In this document: one piece after another, positions 11,321-21,490 of the stretch
How the letters are laid out: each line of letters begins with the position of its first letter
Position numbering within the stretch: the first letter of the stretch is position 1
From: Rhizophagus sp. LPA8_4_AMF
Lineage: Eukaryota; Glomeromycota; Glomeromycetes; Glomerales; Glomeraceae
Assembly: GCA_021464525.1 (NCBI GenBank)
Contig: JADRCO010000752.1
Coordinates: forward strand, 1 to 26,963
Reading direction: 5' to 3'
Length of the DNA: 26,963 bases
The notes under the pieces: generated by a model
What the model saw: the letters and a program-made list of their open reading frames with translations, nothing else
Told to the model about the DNA's origin: nothing
The model's database searches: none
Program-made: the position numbers and the translations under genes

Positions 11321-12149
11321 CATACCGGTGGCGATGTATTTGCAATGAAACAACTTTTAGACTTGCAAACTAATTGACTATGTTTTCGTACAGAATTTCT
11401 GAAGAATTTAGTTTAATAGAATGCAGACAAGAAGAAGTCTCGGTAGAACTTTGTAAGTTTGAAGTTACATTGCTCGCATTTGCTAGTCTCATTCATACAT
11501 AGTAATTGATATCCATTTCTATTCTATCCAGATTATCAATGATTAAAGAATTAATATTGGAATATAATATTATAGACTTGTATGATCTGCCGATATTAGT
11601 ATAGAAAACCATTTCATAATTCTACTCCTGTGCAATATTTGGAGCGAATTCCATATTCAAAATAAAAAATTGATATTTTAGCACACAAATCATAGTAAAA
11701 GAACAACAATTGTAAAGGATGATGAAAAATTTGGACAACTATGTGACATCATATTAATCAAAAGAATTGATTTTTCCGAAATTAAGACAAAAAAATAATC
11801 AAACAGCAACTTGAATAGTAATCAACAAAAATGATTGATTCTTAATAAAACGAGTCTAGAATCCGAGCGGTAATTGCATCAAAACTATTGATACTGTTAT
11901 TTTTATAATCAACTGAATCTTTCAATATAAGCTAAATTTTGGATGTGAATTTTAATCTCTATAATTTTTCGTCCGTTAGGAGCGAAAATTTAATAGAGTA
12001 TTAAAATATAAAATTATTATTATTGAATTTCTTTAACCAGAAATGATATTATTAAACTGTGTAGAGAAATAGTGTTCTTTGTTACAAAATATTCAAAGAC
12101 AAAACGCGAGTATTACGTCATATTCACATTTATAATATTTATATATTTT
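11321..12149. other. Intergenic or relic stretch
   Basis: No gene is supported. Short protein-like fragments around 11340-11480 may continue the relic to the left, but all frames are broken and none could be assigned to a family. Confidence 0.3.
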
Positions 12150-12620
12150 GATACGGTCACTTCCAACTTCCAAGTATATGTGCTATGAATTCCCGGCGGA
12201 GATTAAAGCTTTGACGAATTAAAACTTAGAGTTACAACACCTGCTGGAACAACTACTTCGACCAGGGAGTACCTAATTATCATTTTGTCTTATCCTCACC
12301 CTCCACCTGCTTCAATGATGTCGTTACTACATTGTCTGAGAAAATTAATGATTTACGAATTTTCAGGCATTAATGACTCACGTAACGTAGGTACTAATGG
12401 TGAAATACTGTAGAGGAGGACTTACTAATCCCTCTTACTCAACCTAGACCTGATGCATTAGTTGGCAGCCATACAATCATTTTGCGGGGCAGTTTAAATT
12501 GCAAGGGTGGCGAGACAATATTTTCATCCAAGTAGGTTAGATCAGTTGGATCAATTAATAAAGCAATCCAGGCAAAACAGAAAATTCATATTTCCACACC
12601 CGATTACCATTTAATTCTAT
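12150..12620. other. GC-enriched island, probable gene or transposon relic
   Basis: This block is visibly richer in G and C than anything within about 2 kb on either side, with segments such as gcggggcagtttaaattgc and gggtggcgagacaata. All six frames are broken by stops. Such islands in an AT-rich fungal genome are usually decayed coding sequence. I cannot identify the parent. Confidence 0.3.
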
Positions 12621-14613
12621 TGGTTTGTATGCAAAAGTTTTTAATTTTATTATGTATTCATATATTTGTCTTGAATTATGTGGATAGTCTTGATATTTTT
12701 GTTTAAAAATAAAGTCTTACTTTGCCCAAATCAGGTTTTGAATTTTTTAACAATGCGCAATTTTCGATGGGTATAATGAGTGTGCGACACGCAGTAATAT
12801 CTAGAATATTAATATAGACTTTTATTACTAGCAGACTGTAATCGCATGGATCAGTTGCAACGTGTATCTTGCTTGTAAAACGAAAGTTCTAACATAAATA
12901 TTAATAAATTTTTTATAATTTCGTACACTATTAACTGTTCTCAGGTAATAAGAGAATTAGAGAAAAATGGTTTCATGTTCGTGAAGTGAAATTATTATCG
13001 AAAACAATTAATTTACAGTATTACATGAAAATACATAATTTAATTAACGTTATTTCTATTTTTAGTTAAATCTCCACGGAATTTTTTTTATGTTTACGAA
13101 ATATTGTCATTACACACTTTATGAGTTGCGTAATGCATGCATTTCATTAACTTTTTTCCTGTCTCCTGGGCATACCAAATATGATTACATGGTGGTTACA
13201 CTTCTCATTAAATTTACGGAAGATTGTTTTATTTTTTTTATTTTTTATTTTTGTGTAATATAAAGATGCATTTCATAAAAATATGATGTATAAAATAAAC
13301 AATGTCATTTAAAGATTAATATACAAATCTAGTTTGTTTGATTATTAAATAATATTGTGGCGAAGCATAATTAGCATATAGAAGTATAAAAGTTCTTTCA
13401 TTTCATTTTTCAAAAAAAAGCAATAATGCAATGATTTTAATAATGGTTCGTTTTCAATTATCACATAGTTTAAATTTATGATGAACAGAAATACTCTAAT
13501 ATGATACTTTATATATAATGGTTAATAATGGATTAATTACTGTAAATCCTTTTTTTACGAGATACACGGGTATAAATTAAATATTATTAGAAGATAATTT
13601 TTTGTTTATATTTATTTTATCATTCATGTTTATATGCAACAAATAATTTGGTCTATTGGATCTTCAGCATTCAACTCATCTTGTACTATGTATGGAATAC
13701 CAAGATAGAATTGTTTGATCAACAGATTTACACGCGAAAATTTTTTGACCCAAATATGGTATTAACCTGGAATGATCATCGAATATTCTACAGAAATTCG
13801 TAAATGATTTCATTTAAAGAACAATAAACAAATATTCATTAGTGAAACACGTTTCAGCCAGCTGGATTAATATACGACAGGGTTTATATATATATATAAC
13901 ATATGACGCAGAAATTATGAAACATTATCATTTTTCCCAAGTGATGCAATAGAAAATATTTGTTTTGAAAAATATTTAACTTACTGTACATATGCGCGAA
14001 ATTTTTATTCAAAAATTACACGATAATTTAAATGAAATAATAAAAATAAATCAAAAAAATTTTTTTTTTTTTTTTACTATAATTAACCGGTTAATTAACC
14101 GGTTTTGGACCAGTAATTCCAAAATCTTTAATTCGAGCAAAAAAAAATAAAGTTTTATTGGTTAAATGCAAAGAATGTACTTTAAGAATGTTGTTTACTT
14201 ATAAGGTACTTCATTATTCATGCCAAATTTTGCGTAGTAAAATTTTTTATTCAAAATTATTTATTATACGTTATATATTATATATTATATATTAATATAT
14301 TAATATATTTTTACTATATGATAATAATATTCTTATTTTAAACTATTCATAAAAGACCTTTGTTTGTAAAGTTGATCATGCGTTAATAAAGTACAAATAA
14401 AAATTTATTAAAATATAAATGTCAAAATATTAAGAAAAAAAAAATCATCGAAACACGTGAAATTCAAGTAAATGAGTGGTACATAATTTCGGAATATTCA
14501 AAGTTCTGTTTACGGTTGTGCAGTTCTGTTTGGAATGGGCTATAAAGTAAGATTAATTCATGAAAAAAAAAAAAATAATTTCAAATTAAATTTTAAAGAA
14601 ATCTAATAATATC
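12621..14613. other. Intergenic stretch upstream of the dehydrogenase gene
   Basis: No gene is supported. At about 14083-14105 the sequence has two overlapping copies of ttaattaaccggtt, a perfect palindromic core. A related block, ggacaattaaccggttata, lies at about 16410-16428 on the far side of the dehydrogenase gene. An ata/tat-rich microsatellite-like tract lies near 14268-14310. Confidence 0.4.
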
Positions 14614-14633
14614 TTTCTCTCTCTCTCTCTTTT
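14614..14633 (+). promoter_or_regulatory. CT-tract just upstream of the dehydrogenase start
   Basis: An alternating CT tract (ctttctctctctctctcttt) ends about 26 bp before the ATG at 14660. Pyrimidine tracts in this position are common in fungal promoters and 5' leaders and often lie close to the transcription start. Confidence 0.4.
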
Positions 14634-14659
14634 AATAAAAAAAACAAAAGTTAAAGGAA

Positions 14660-15979
14660 ATGGAATATTTATATATTTTTTTATCTACTTTGATTGTTGC
14701 TTTAATCACTATCTTTGTATATGTTCTTAAAATATATCTAGAATTTAAAGATTCTCAGATTAGTAAATTAGTTCCAAGTAATAAGTTCGGTAAATATGAT
14801 TTATCAGGAAAAGTAATAATTCTTACTGGAGCGACCGATGGGATTGGAAAAGAAATGGCAAGATTCCTTTCATCGTTCAATCCAAAACGATTAATAATTC
14901 CAGCTCGTAATAAACAAAAAGGAACAAATTTATTAAATTACATAAAAAAGCAAAATGGGAGTTCTGATAATGTTGAAATCTGGGATATAGATTTAGCTGA
15001 TTTACAAAGTGTGGTTAATTTTGCTAATAAATTTGTTAGAGAAGTAGGAGAATTACATATGTTATTTAACAATGCTGGTAATCGTCATTTAATAAAGTTC
15101 TGATCTTATTTAATTAATTTTAATTATTAATTATTGTTTTCTTTTTCGTTATGTTATAAGGTACATTGATTTTACGTAATGATACAAGAACAAAAGATAA
15201 TTTAGAAACACATTTTCAGGTCAAATAAATTAAATTTTGTTTAATATTTTGAAAGAATTTTTTTGCTGAATAATTTCCTTATTTTTTCTTTTATGTATAG
15301 GTTAACCATTTAGCTCCGTTCCTGCTTACGATAAAATTATTGGATACGTTAAAAAAATCTGCCACTCCAGATTCTCCCTCAAAAATCTCATTTACATCAT
15401 CGGTGACAAATCATTATCATAACTTAAATATGGATGATTTATTACTTGAAAATACTAAGGAATTAACTTATAATTATTCCTATACAAAAATAATGGTTTG
15501 TAATATTAAAGAAATATATTATTATAATTTTATTTAAAAGAAATCAAATCTTAATTATTATTGGTTTAATTAGAATATTATGATTAGTAATGAAATTGCT
15601 CATCGTTATCGAAATTCAAGTAAGTTAATAAAATTTATCTTTATATATTCACAAACCCTAAATTATTTATACATTCTCTCTTTTAATAGATATAACATCA
15701 AGTTCAGCTCATCCAGGTTTAATAAACACGCAAATGTTAAAATCTAATGATTTTATTGGAGAATTAATAATTCAATTTGTGAAATATCATACTGAATCTT
15801 GGGAACAAGGTGCAGTTAATATATTGTATCCTATACTTTGTTCTAATATAAATGATAATGGTAAATATTTTGATAAATGTGCTGAAAGGGAACCCAATAA
15901 AGTTACTTTGGATGAAGAATTGTGTAAAAAACTCTGGGATATTTCGGTTGATTTATTAAAAGAAAAAGGTTATTTTTAA
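14660..15979 (+). CDS. Membrane-anchored short-chain dehydrogenase/reductase (retinol dehydrogenase-like), five exons
   Basis: NAD(P)-dependent oxidoreductase of the classical SDR superfamily; substrate unknown. Exons inferred from GT-AG borders and frame: 14660-15077, 15161-15219, 15301-15495, 15574-15619, 15690-15979, 1008 nt coding for 335 residues, a usual length for RDH/WWOX-like SDRs. Residues about 4-25 form an N-terminal hydrophobic helix, so the enzyme probably sits on the ER or a lipid-droplet surface. The cofactor motif TGATDGIG is at 56-63, NNAG at 137-140 (split by intron 1 after the first base of the Gly codon), the catalytic Ser at 192 or 193, Y-S-Y-T-K at 218-222 (Y-x3-K), and S-A-H-P-G-L-I-N-T downstream in exon 5, the usual HPG..T segment. 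All junction phases agree and no stop interrupts it, so it looks functional, unlike its two downstream neighbours. Confidence 0.85.
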
Positions 15980-16981
15980 AAATAGTTCATGAATTTCTAT
16001 ATCAGTAAAATTTATTATAATATCACTACATTAGTAGTACTACAGTAATACAATAATATCAAATATTAATAAATAATACCCATTTTTTTAAATTTATTCT
16101 AAAATTGATATTTGATCGATTCTAAATATAAATCCGGCCAATCTTTTTTTTTTTGCATCAATTCATTGAAACTTTGGTTCAAATGAAAAGAACATTTATT
16201 TTCAATTATCAGCGAGAGATACACAGAGTAAAAGTGCGCGGTTGCACTTTCAAAAATGAAAGTTGTTTTTGGCTAATCTGTTCTCAAGTATTGTTAAATG
16301 GATATTAAGAAAATCTTCATAAACCGGTAATGCAGATCAACACTAACCTATCAAACTATTCGTATTGTATACCACAATTATGTCGTGCACGAGTAAACAA
16401 AATTTTTACCGGACAATTAACCGGTTATAGGTCTTTATCGTTGTTTTATCAGATATGGTAAATTAAAATTTTAAATTCCATTAGAATTTATTTAAGCAAA
16501 AATGTCAATCAAAATGTTAGAAGGATAAGTCTAAAAGTATAATAAAGATTAAAATTTTGTTATTATTCTTGTTTAATCGGATTATTTAGTTGGTGATTGC
16601 TTTTTCCGAGGCTATTAATCTTAACGCGTAAAATATGTATCTCCATAGAATTGTTCCATATTTTAAATATCTTTTTTTCACAGATAATTTGAGGTGAATC
16701 TTGTATTTGGTGATACAATTAAAGACAAACGATTATTCGAATAGTAAAAAACGATGGATTAATGCTTTAATGCCAAGTAGAGCACAAAAAATTAATTTGA
16801 CAATTGGGTGAATTGTAATCCAAACAAAAACACAATATGTTGATCCAAATTACTTTTCGCGTGATTACGCCAAGTTGAAAAAAGTTTAACCTAAAATTTC
16901 CAATTCAAGAAACAAAAACATCTATTCATTATATAAGGTTGAAAAATATAGGATTTTCCCATTGATAACCTCCGCTGAAAA
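15980..16981. other. Intergenic stretch between dehydrogenase and transporter
   Basis: No gene is seen. Features noted are a small hairpin, aaagtgc/gcacttt, at about 16231-16250 and the ccggacaattaaccggtta block at 16409-16427. The last part should hold the promoter of the transporter relic, but no clear motif was recognised. Confidence 0.4.
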
Positions 16982-19042
16982 ATGGCTGACAAGAACGAAA
17001 TTACCGAGATATCGTTCAATGATGTGATAGACTCTGAGTCTGGTATACCCAAAACAACCTTACGTTCTACACTTATATCAAGAGTTGAAAAACCAATAAA
17101 TCCTTGGAAAATTTTACGGTCATTAAATAAAGCTCGAACGGTTACTTTTTTGGCTGCATTTTGGATGGACTTTGGATGCGTTTGATTTTTTTACTGTTTC
17201 ATTCGCGTAAGTTATTCTTATTTTAGTTAATTTTTCGAAAACTCGTTTAATTAGCAATAACAATAAATATTTTATTGTTCTGAAAATAACAACAAAGTTT
17301 GCCTTATATTGCAAAGGAATTCCAAATGCAACCTTCCAAGATTTCTGCAAGGTAATTTATCACAGTTTCTACAGTTTTTAAATTAATAATTTGCTCTAAA
17401 CATTGAGAGTTTGTGGTGTTTTCTTTCTTTTGACTAGTTAGACAATAATGTTGTACTACAATTAATATCTAAAGCTGTTACATCACATATTTATTGATCC
17501 AAAAATTAACCTTTTTTAATGACCTCTTTTACAAAAGCATTACAGTGACTGATGTTTCGTCCAGTCGGTGCATTAATTTTTGGATTATTAGGTGACCGAT
17601 TTGGTAGGAGATATCCATTGATGGCTGATATTCTATTATTTAGTACCATGGAACTTGCCTCAGGATTTGCCCCAAATTTTCAGTCCTTTATCGCATTAAG
17701 AGCAATTTTTGGGATTGCAATGGGTGGAGAATGGGGTTTAGGTGCTGCATTAACAATGGAAATTCTACCGCCTGAAGCCCGTGGGTACGAATTAAAAATT
17801 TTTATTTCTAATTAAATTTTTAGATTTATTAAAATTCGGTTTAATTTTTATGTAGCTTGGTTTCGGGTATTTTACAACAGGGGTATGCAGCTGGTTATAT
17901 AATTGCCGCAATATTATATTATTTAGTAACAGTAAATCTCGGATGGCGTGCCATGTTCTGGATCGGTTCCTTTCCCGCGCTACTTATCATAATATTGCGT
18001 TTTTATGTCCCCGAATCGCAATTATGGGAGAGATCACATGAAAACCACAAATCTATTGGACAGTTGGATTAATGAAATAAAATTTGTACAGTAAATATTA
18101 AAAAATTTAACATTTGTTTGAGGTTGGTTTGAAGATTAATTAAGTCATTTAACGTATTAGATTTTCAAACACCATTGGTCAAAAATAATTCATACTATTT
18201 TGCTAATGGCTGGTCTCAATTTCATAAGTCACGGTAAGAAAGAATGATCATAAAATAATTAATAGATATAAACGCGCATTAAATATTTTTTATTATTGAT
18301 AGGAACTCAGGACCTTTATCCAACGTATCTCAAAACACAACTTTTATTTTCTCCAGGTATCTTATCTCAAAATTATTATATATTATATATATGAATAAAC
18401 TTTTCTAAAATATTATGTTCTTAGAGGAAATTACGGTAACAACAATTATAGCCAATGTAGGAGCTATAGTAGGAGGTGCTGTTTGCGGGTACGTTTCTCA
18501 ATATCTAAAGTCGTAGACGGATGATTATCGATGCGATGGTATTATTAGGTGCATCATTACCTTTATTTGTTCTCCCGCGTAATCGTGTCCTTTTGAGTAT
18601 TGGTGCATTCCTCGTGTACTTTTTTGTTCAGGTAAATTATACATTACTTTAATTAATAATTTAGGCTGACTTTAAATTAAATGCAACTATTTTTTAAAAA
18701 AAATCAGGGAGCTTATGGAATTGCTCCTGCTCATTTGAATGAGTTGTCTCCTCCGAATTTCGTGGCACATTCCCTGGGTTCACGTACCAATTAGGTGTCC
18801 TAATTGCTTCCTCATCTGCACAAATTGAAGCAGTGTTGGGTGAAAAATTCCCCAAGGACGGGCTACCTGATTATGGTTTGACTCAAGCAATTCTTACGGC
18901 ATGTGCTGCTTTCTGTCTAATAATATTGGCCTCTATTGGAAAGGAAGCGAAAAACGTGAATTTTGTTGAAGTTGAAATTGTAGATGATTTGAAGTCTGAT
19001 ACGAAGCAAGATGACACAGAAAAAGAAAGCCTACATGAATAA
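16982..19042 (+). pseudogene. MFS carboxylate/sialate (Jen1/SHS-type) transporter, eight exons, five frameshifts
   Basis: Family: proton-coupled major facilitator permeases of the SHS/Jen1 type, plasma membrane, about 12 helices. Exons by homology-like continuity and GT-AG sites: 16982-17206, 17298-17351, 17538-17784, 17856-18085, 18161-18233, 18303-18356, 18425-18631, 18708-19042, about 475 residues, near full length. Diagnostic pieces are GWTLDAFDFFTVSF in exon 1, MFRPVGALIFG and the MFS loop motif GDRFGRR in exon 3, RAIFGIAMGGEWGLGAAL in exon 3, and LNFISHGTQDLYPTY across exons 5-6. The frame breaks near 17159-17162 (T run), 17551, 18064, 18508 and 18760; the first four shift in the same direction (+1 or -2), the last is a -1. 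Every intron still has GT...AG borders and phases that fit, and no other stops interrupt the correct frames, so the damage is recent or partly assembly error. The start at 16982 is the first ATG, followed by a hydrophilic N-terminus usual for Jen1. Confidence 0.8.
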
Positions 19043-19508
19043 ATAAGTAAATTAACTCTATTTTCTTGTGCATATTTTTTTTTTCAATTACTGTACAATA
19101 TTAGTCTTCTTTCTATTGTGTATTGTTATTATTATTTTGTTTTTATTTATTATGTGAGACTGCTGTATATTCTCATTTTCCCCATAAGTTTATCTTTTAC
19201 TATCTGTTCATTTGAAACTTTCTTGGTACTAAGAAAGAACAGTGCCATATTTATTTCAGAAATTTTATATGTGGACCGTACATTCTCTTTATTTTCAAGA
19301 CCTTATTTTATTCCTTTACTTCTTTCGCATATATTAACGTGATGGAAAACATTACATATGTAAAGTACAAGTCTACAAGAGTGTTAAATTATTAGTAATT
19401 TGAGTATTTTATTTATTTAAAGAATTTTATCATTTTATTAAAATTTAAATTATAAATTAACAAATTGGGTGATAAAATATAATTTATAACAATTTGTTGT
19501 TTAAATAA
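19043..19508. other. Intergenic stretch between convergent transporter and OPRT genes
   Basis: The two flanking genes converge here, so both 3' ends should fall in this stretch. A 74-residue open frame at 19118-19342 is Phe/Ile/Tyr/Leu-rich and shows no domain; I do not regard it as a gene. No clear terminator or polyadenylation element was singled out. Confidence 0.4.
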
Positions 19509-20170
19509 TTATTTCTTAACTCCATAAATATTCTGATACTTTTCAATCATTATCAAATGTTCTTCATAACCACCACATTCTGTAATATGCTGAACAATAT
19601 TGTCTAAAGTAATAATTGTTTTAACAGGTAAATTATATTCTTGCTCAATCTGTTGCACAACAGTGATTTCTCCTGTCCCTTTTTCCTGTCTATCTAAGGC
19701 AATAATAATACCAACAGGATTTGCCCCATTTTCTTTAACAATTTTTAGACATTCTCTAATTGCCGTTCCCACACTGATAATATCATCCACGATTAAAACA
19801 TTTCCTTTTAATGGTGGCTATGGTGCTCCAACAATATTTCCTCCCTCCCCATGATTTTTTTTTCTTTTCTATTGAAAGAGTAAGCAACATCGATATTATA
19901 CTTTTCCATTAAGGCATTAACTGTTGATAAAGCTATGGGGATTCCTTTGTAAGCAGAACCAAATACCACCTCGTAATTTAATTCGACATTTTGTAAAACG
20001 TCGGCATAAAATTGACCGACAGATACGAATGCGCTACCTTTGTTAAATTTAGCAGCATCATAAAAGTATGGACTAACTCGACCAGATTTTAAAGTATAAG
20101 TTCCAAAGGTCAGGGCTTTTTGTTCGATGGCCCATTCGATAAATTTACGTTGATAGAGTTCTAGAGACAT
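19509..20170 (-). pseudogene. Orotate phosphoribosyltransferase (URA5/pyrE type), disrupted
   Basis: OPRT joins orotate to PRPP to make OMP, step five of UMP synthesis, in the cytosol. The start is the ATG ending at 20170 and the stop is at 19509; corrected length would be about 218 residues, normal for fungal OPRT. LKSGRVSPYF (27-36) and FGSAYKGIP (70-78) are family hallmarks, and VDDIISVGTAIRE matches the PRPP-binding loop. After residue 105 (RKEKK) a run of nine A on the coding strand (19855-19863) has lost one base relative to the expected K-D-H-G-E-G-G loop. Next, a 6-nt insertion near 19816-19821 places TAG (19818-19820) in the restored frame. Usual Pro in FGPAYKG is Ser here, and the usual TAGTA of the PRPP loop reads SVGTA, consistent with relaxed selection. 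An intron explanation does not fit. A working copy would have to be elsewhere, unless these are assembly errors. Confidence 0.8.
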
Positions 20171-21140
20171 TTATAACTAAATTGATAGATATATATTTTA
20201 TATATATATTTTTTAACAAACGAATTTAAGTATGTGTTTATTCTCGAGTTTCAGAATTTTCTCAGAGAAAAAAAAATTCTCAAAAGAAAAAATAATATTT
20301 ATTTTTTGAAAATGTTCTGATTTTTCAAGAGTAACAATGTAGTACAAAGAAATGTGGGAGGACAATTTTCCATTTAACCTTACATAACCTGTTGAATGAG
20401 GCACAACGTGATTTAATTTGATGAATTAAAAAATTCATTCTTTTCTTTAAATAATGAATTTTTGGATGAGTTACGAATATTTGCGATTCATTTTTCTATT
20501 AATTAATTTAGGAATGAATTATTTATTATGAATGGTGAGTGAATTCAATTATCGATTCACTAATTTTCACCTTTTTCCTATTTATTTATGAACGTTTATA
20601 CGTACTAATAAAGAAATAAATTGGTTTTAGTTTATTTTATTTTATGTGTATATATTATTTTTTAAAAAAATTTCGTGTTAAAAAAAATTGTAGCGTAAAA
20701 AAAAGATAAATAAAAATAAAATAAAAAAAAAAAAAAAATGTCCCCAAAAAACGTATATATATTCTAATAGATTTATAACTTTACTTCTTTAATTTCAAAT
20801 CGTTAATGAATTATTTAATTATACATCTTAATTTAATATAAATATGAATCCAAAATTTAAAAATTTAACTAAAAGGTGTATGGCTTCTGTGAATCCACAA
20901 TAATTGTGAATCAGTTTTAAATGGTATGCAATCGAGAATAGTTCTTAAACGAGTAAATGTCATCGGAATCCCGTCATAGCAATACTTCGTAAAATTTAGT
21001 GGATTATTATTATTGTTATTAGTTAATTAGAAAAAATATATTCCAGTTTATTGCATTTGTATTAAATAAAAACGTAATTTTTTGCATATAATAATATAAT
21101 TTTTTATTTTTAATATACTGATTAAAATTTAATAAATAAT
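20171..21140. other. Intergenic stretch between divergent OPRT and Crinkler genes
   Basis: The flanking genes diverge, so both promoters should lie within this stretch and its continuation to 21490. It is AT-rich with A/T runs and variants of gaattaa/attaattc around 20400-20560. No additional gene is supported; the frame at 20213-20404 on the minus strand is short and low-complexity. Confidence 0.4.
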
Positions 21141-21161
21141 TTTTGTATTTATGAATATATT

Positions 21162-21216
21162 AGTGTCAGGATAATGAAATGTTCGGGTTTATATTATAAC
21201 AGAATCCTGATTGTCG
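21162..21216 (+). repeat. Foldback-arm fragment upstream of the Crinkler gene
   Basis: Three short blocks occur in the same order as in the right arm of the element near 8.5 kb: agtgtcaggata (21162; agtgtcgggata at 8461), ttcgggtttatattata (21182; close to gtcgggtttgtgttata at 8506), and tcctgattgtcg (21205; tcctgatcgtag at 8534). The upstream bases atttatgaatatatt also resemble attcattgaagatatt. No matching left arm was found, so this is a solo arm about 270 bp upstream of the Crinkler ATG. Confidence 0.5.
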
Positions 21217-21287
21217 AAAATATCTAATATTGTTTGCATTGTTTGTCACGGCCAGTCATCAATTTTTAAAAATAGAGAAGGATATTG

Positions 21288-21312
21288 TTTATTCTCTTTC
21301 TCTTTTTACTTC
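21288..21312 (+). promoter_or_regulatory. CT-rich tract in the Crinkler 5' leader region
   Basis: A pyrimidine-rich tract (ttctctttctctttttactt) lies about 180 bp upstream of the ATG at 21491. Similar CT tracts precede the dehydrogenase and the membrane-protein genes in this window, suggesting a shared promoter style. No factor site was recognised. Confidence 0.3.
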
Positions 21313-21490
21313 TATAAATCTTAATACAGTTATATTTGCTTTCAAGCGTCTCAACATTCCACGTACTTACAATTTTAGCTTCGGTCACAACCGGCTTTTG
21401 CTAGACCGGTCCCCATATACCATTCGTTTGCAATTTTTTTCTCTTTTTAATCTTGTACGACTGCACATATCTTTTTATCCGAAGCAAATC

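Noticed and set aside
11148..11345. 65-residue minus-strand open frame
   Set aside because: It runs across the inverted repeats of the nested hairpin elements and has no domain.
18487..18510. Splice donor GTACGT after exon 7 at 18489
   Set aside because: Reading straight through gives the expected Y-V-S-Q-Y-L followed, after one frameshift, by R-R-R-M-I-I-D, so this sequence is exonic.
19118..19342. 74-residue hydrophobic open frame after the transporter
   Set aside because: Phe/Ile/Tyr/Leu-rich product of T-rich DNA in a convergent 3' intergenic region, with no family resemblance.
19788..19870. A short intron that would bypass both OPRT defects
   Set aside because: The available GT and AG combinations on the minus strand give lengths near 28 nt, too short, with the wrong remainder for frame restoration.
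21230..21490. Upstream in-frame extension of Crinkler exon 1
   Set aside because: It contains no ATG, opens with a TTG and is pyrimidine-rich like a 5' leader; the first ATG at 21491 begins directly before the SAM-like domain.
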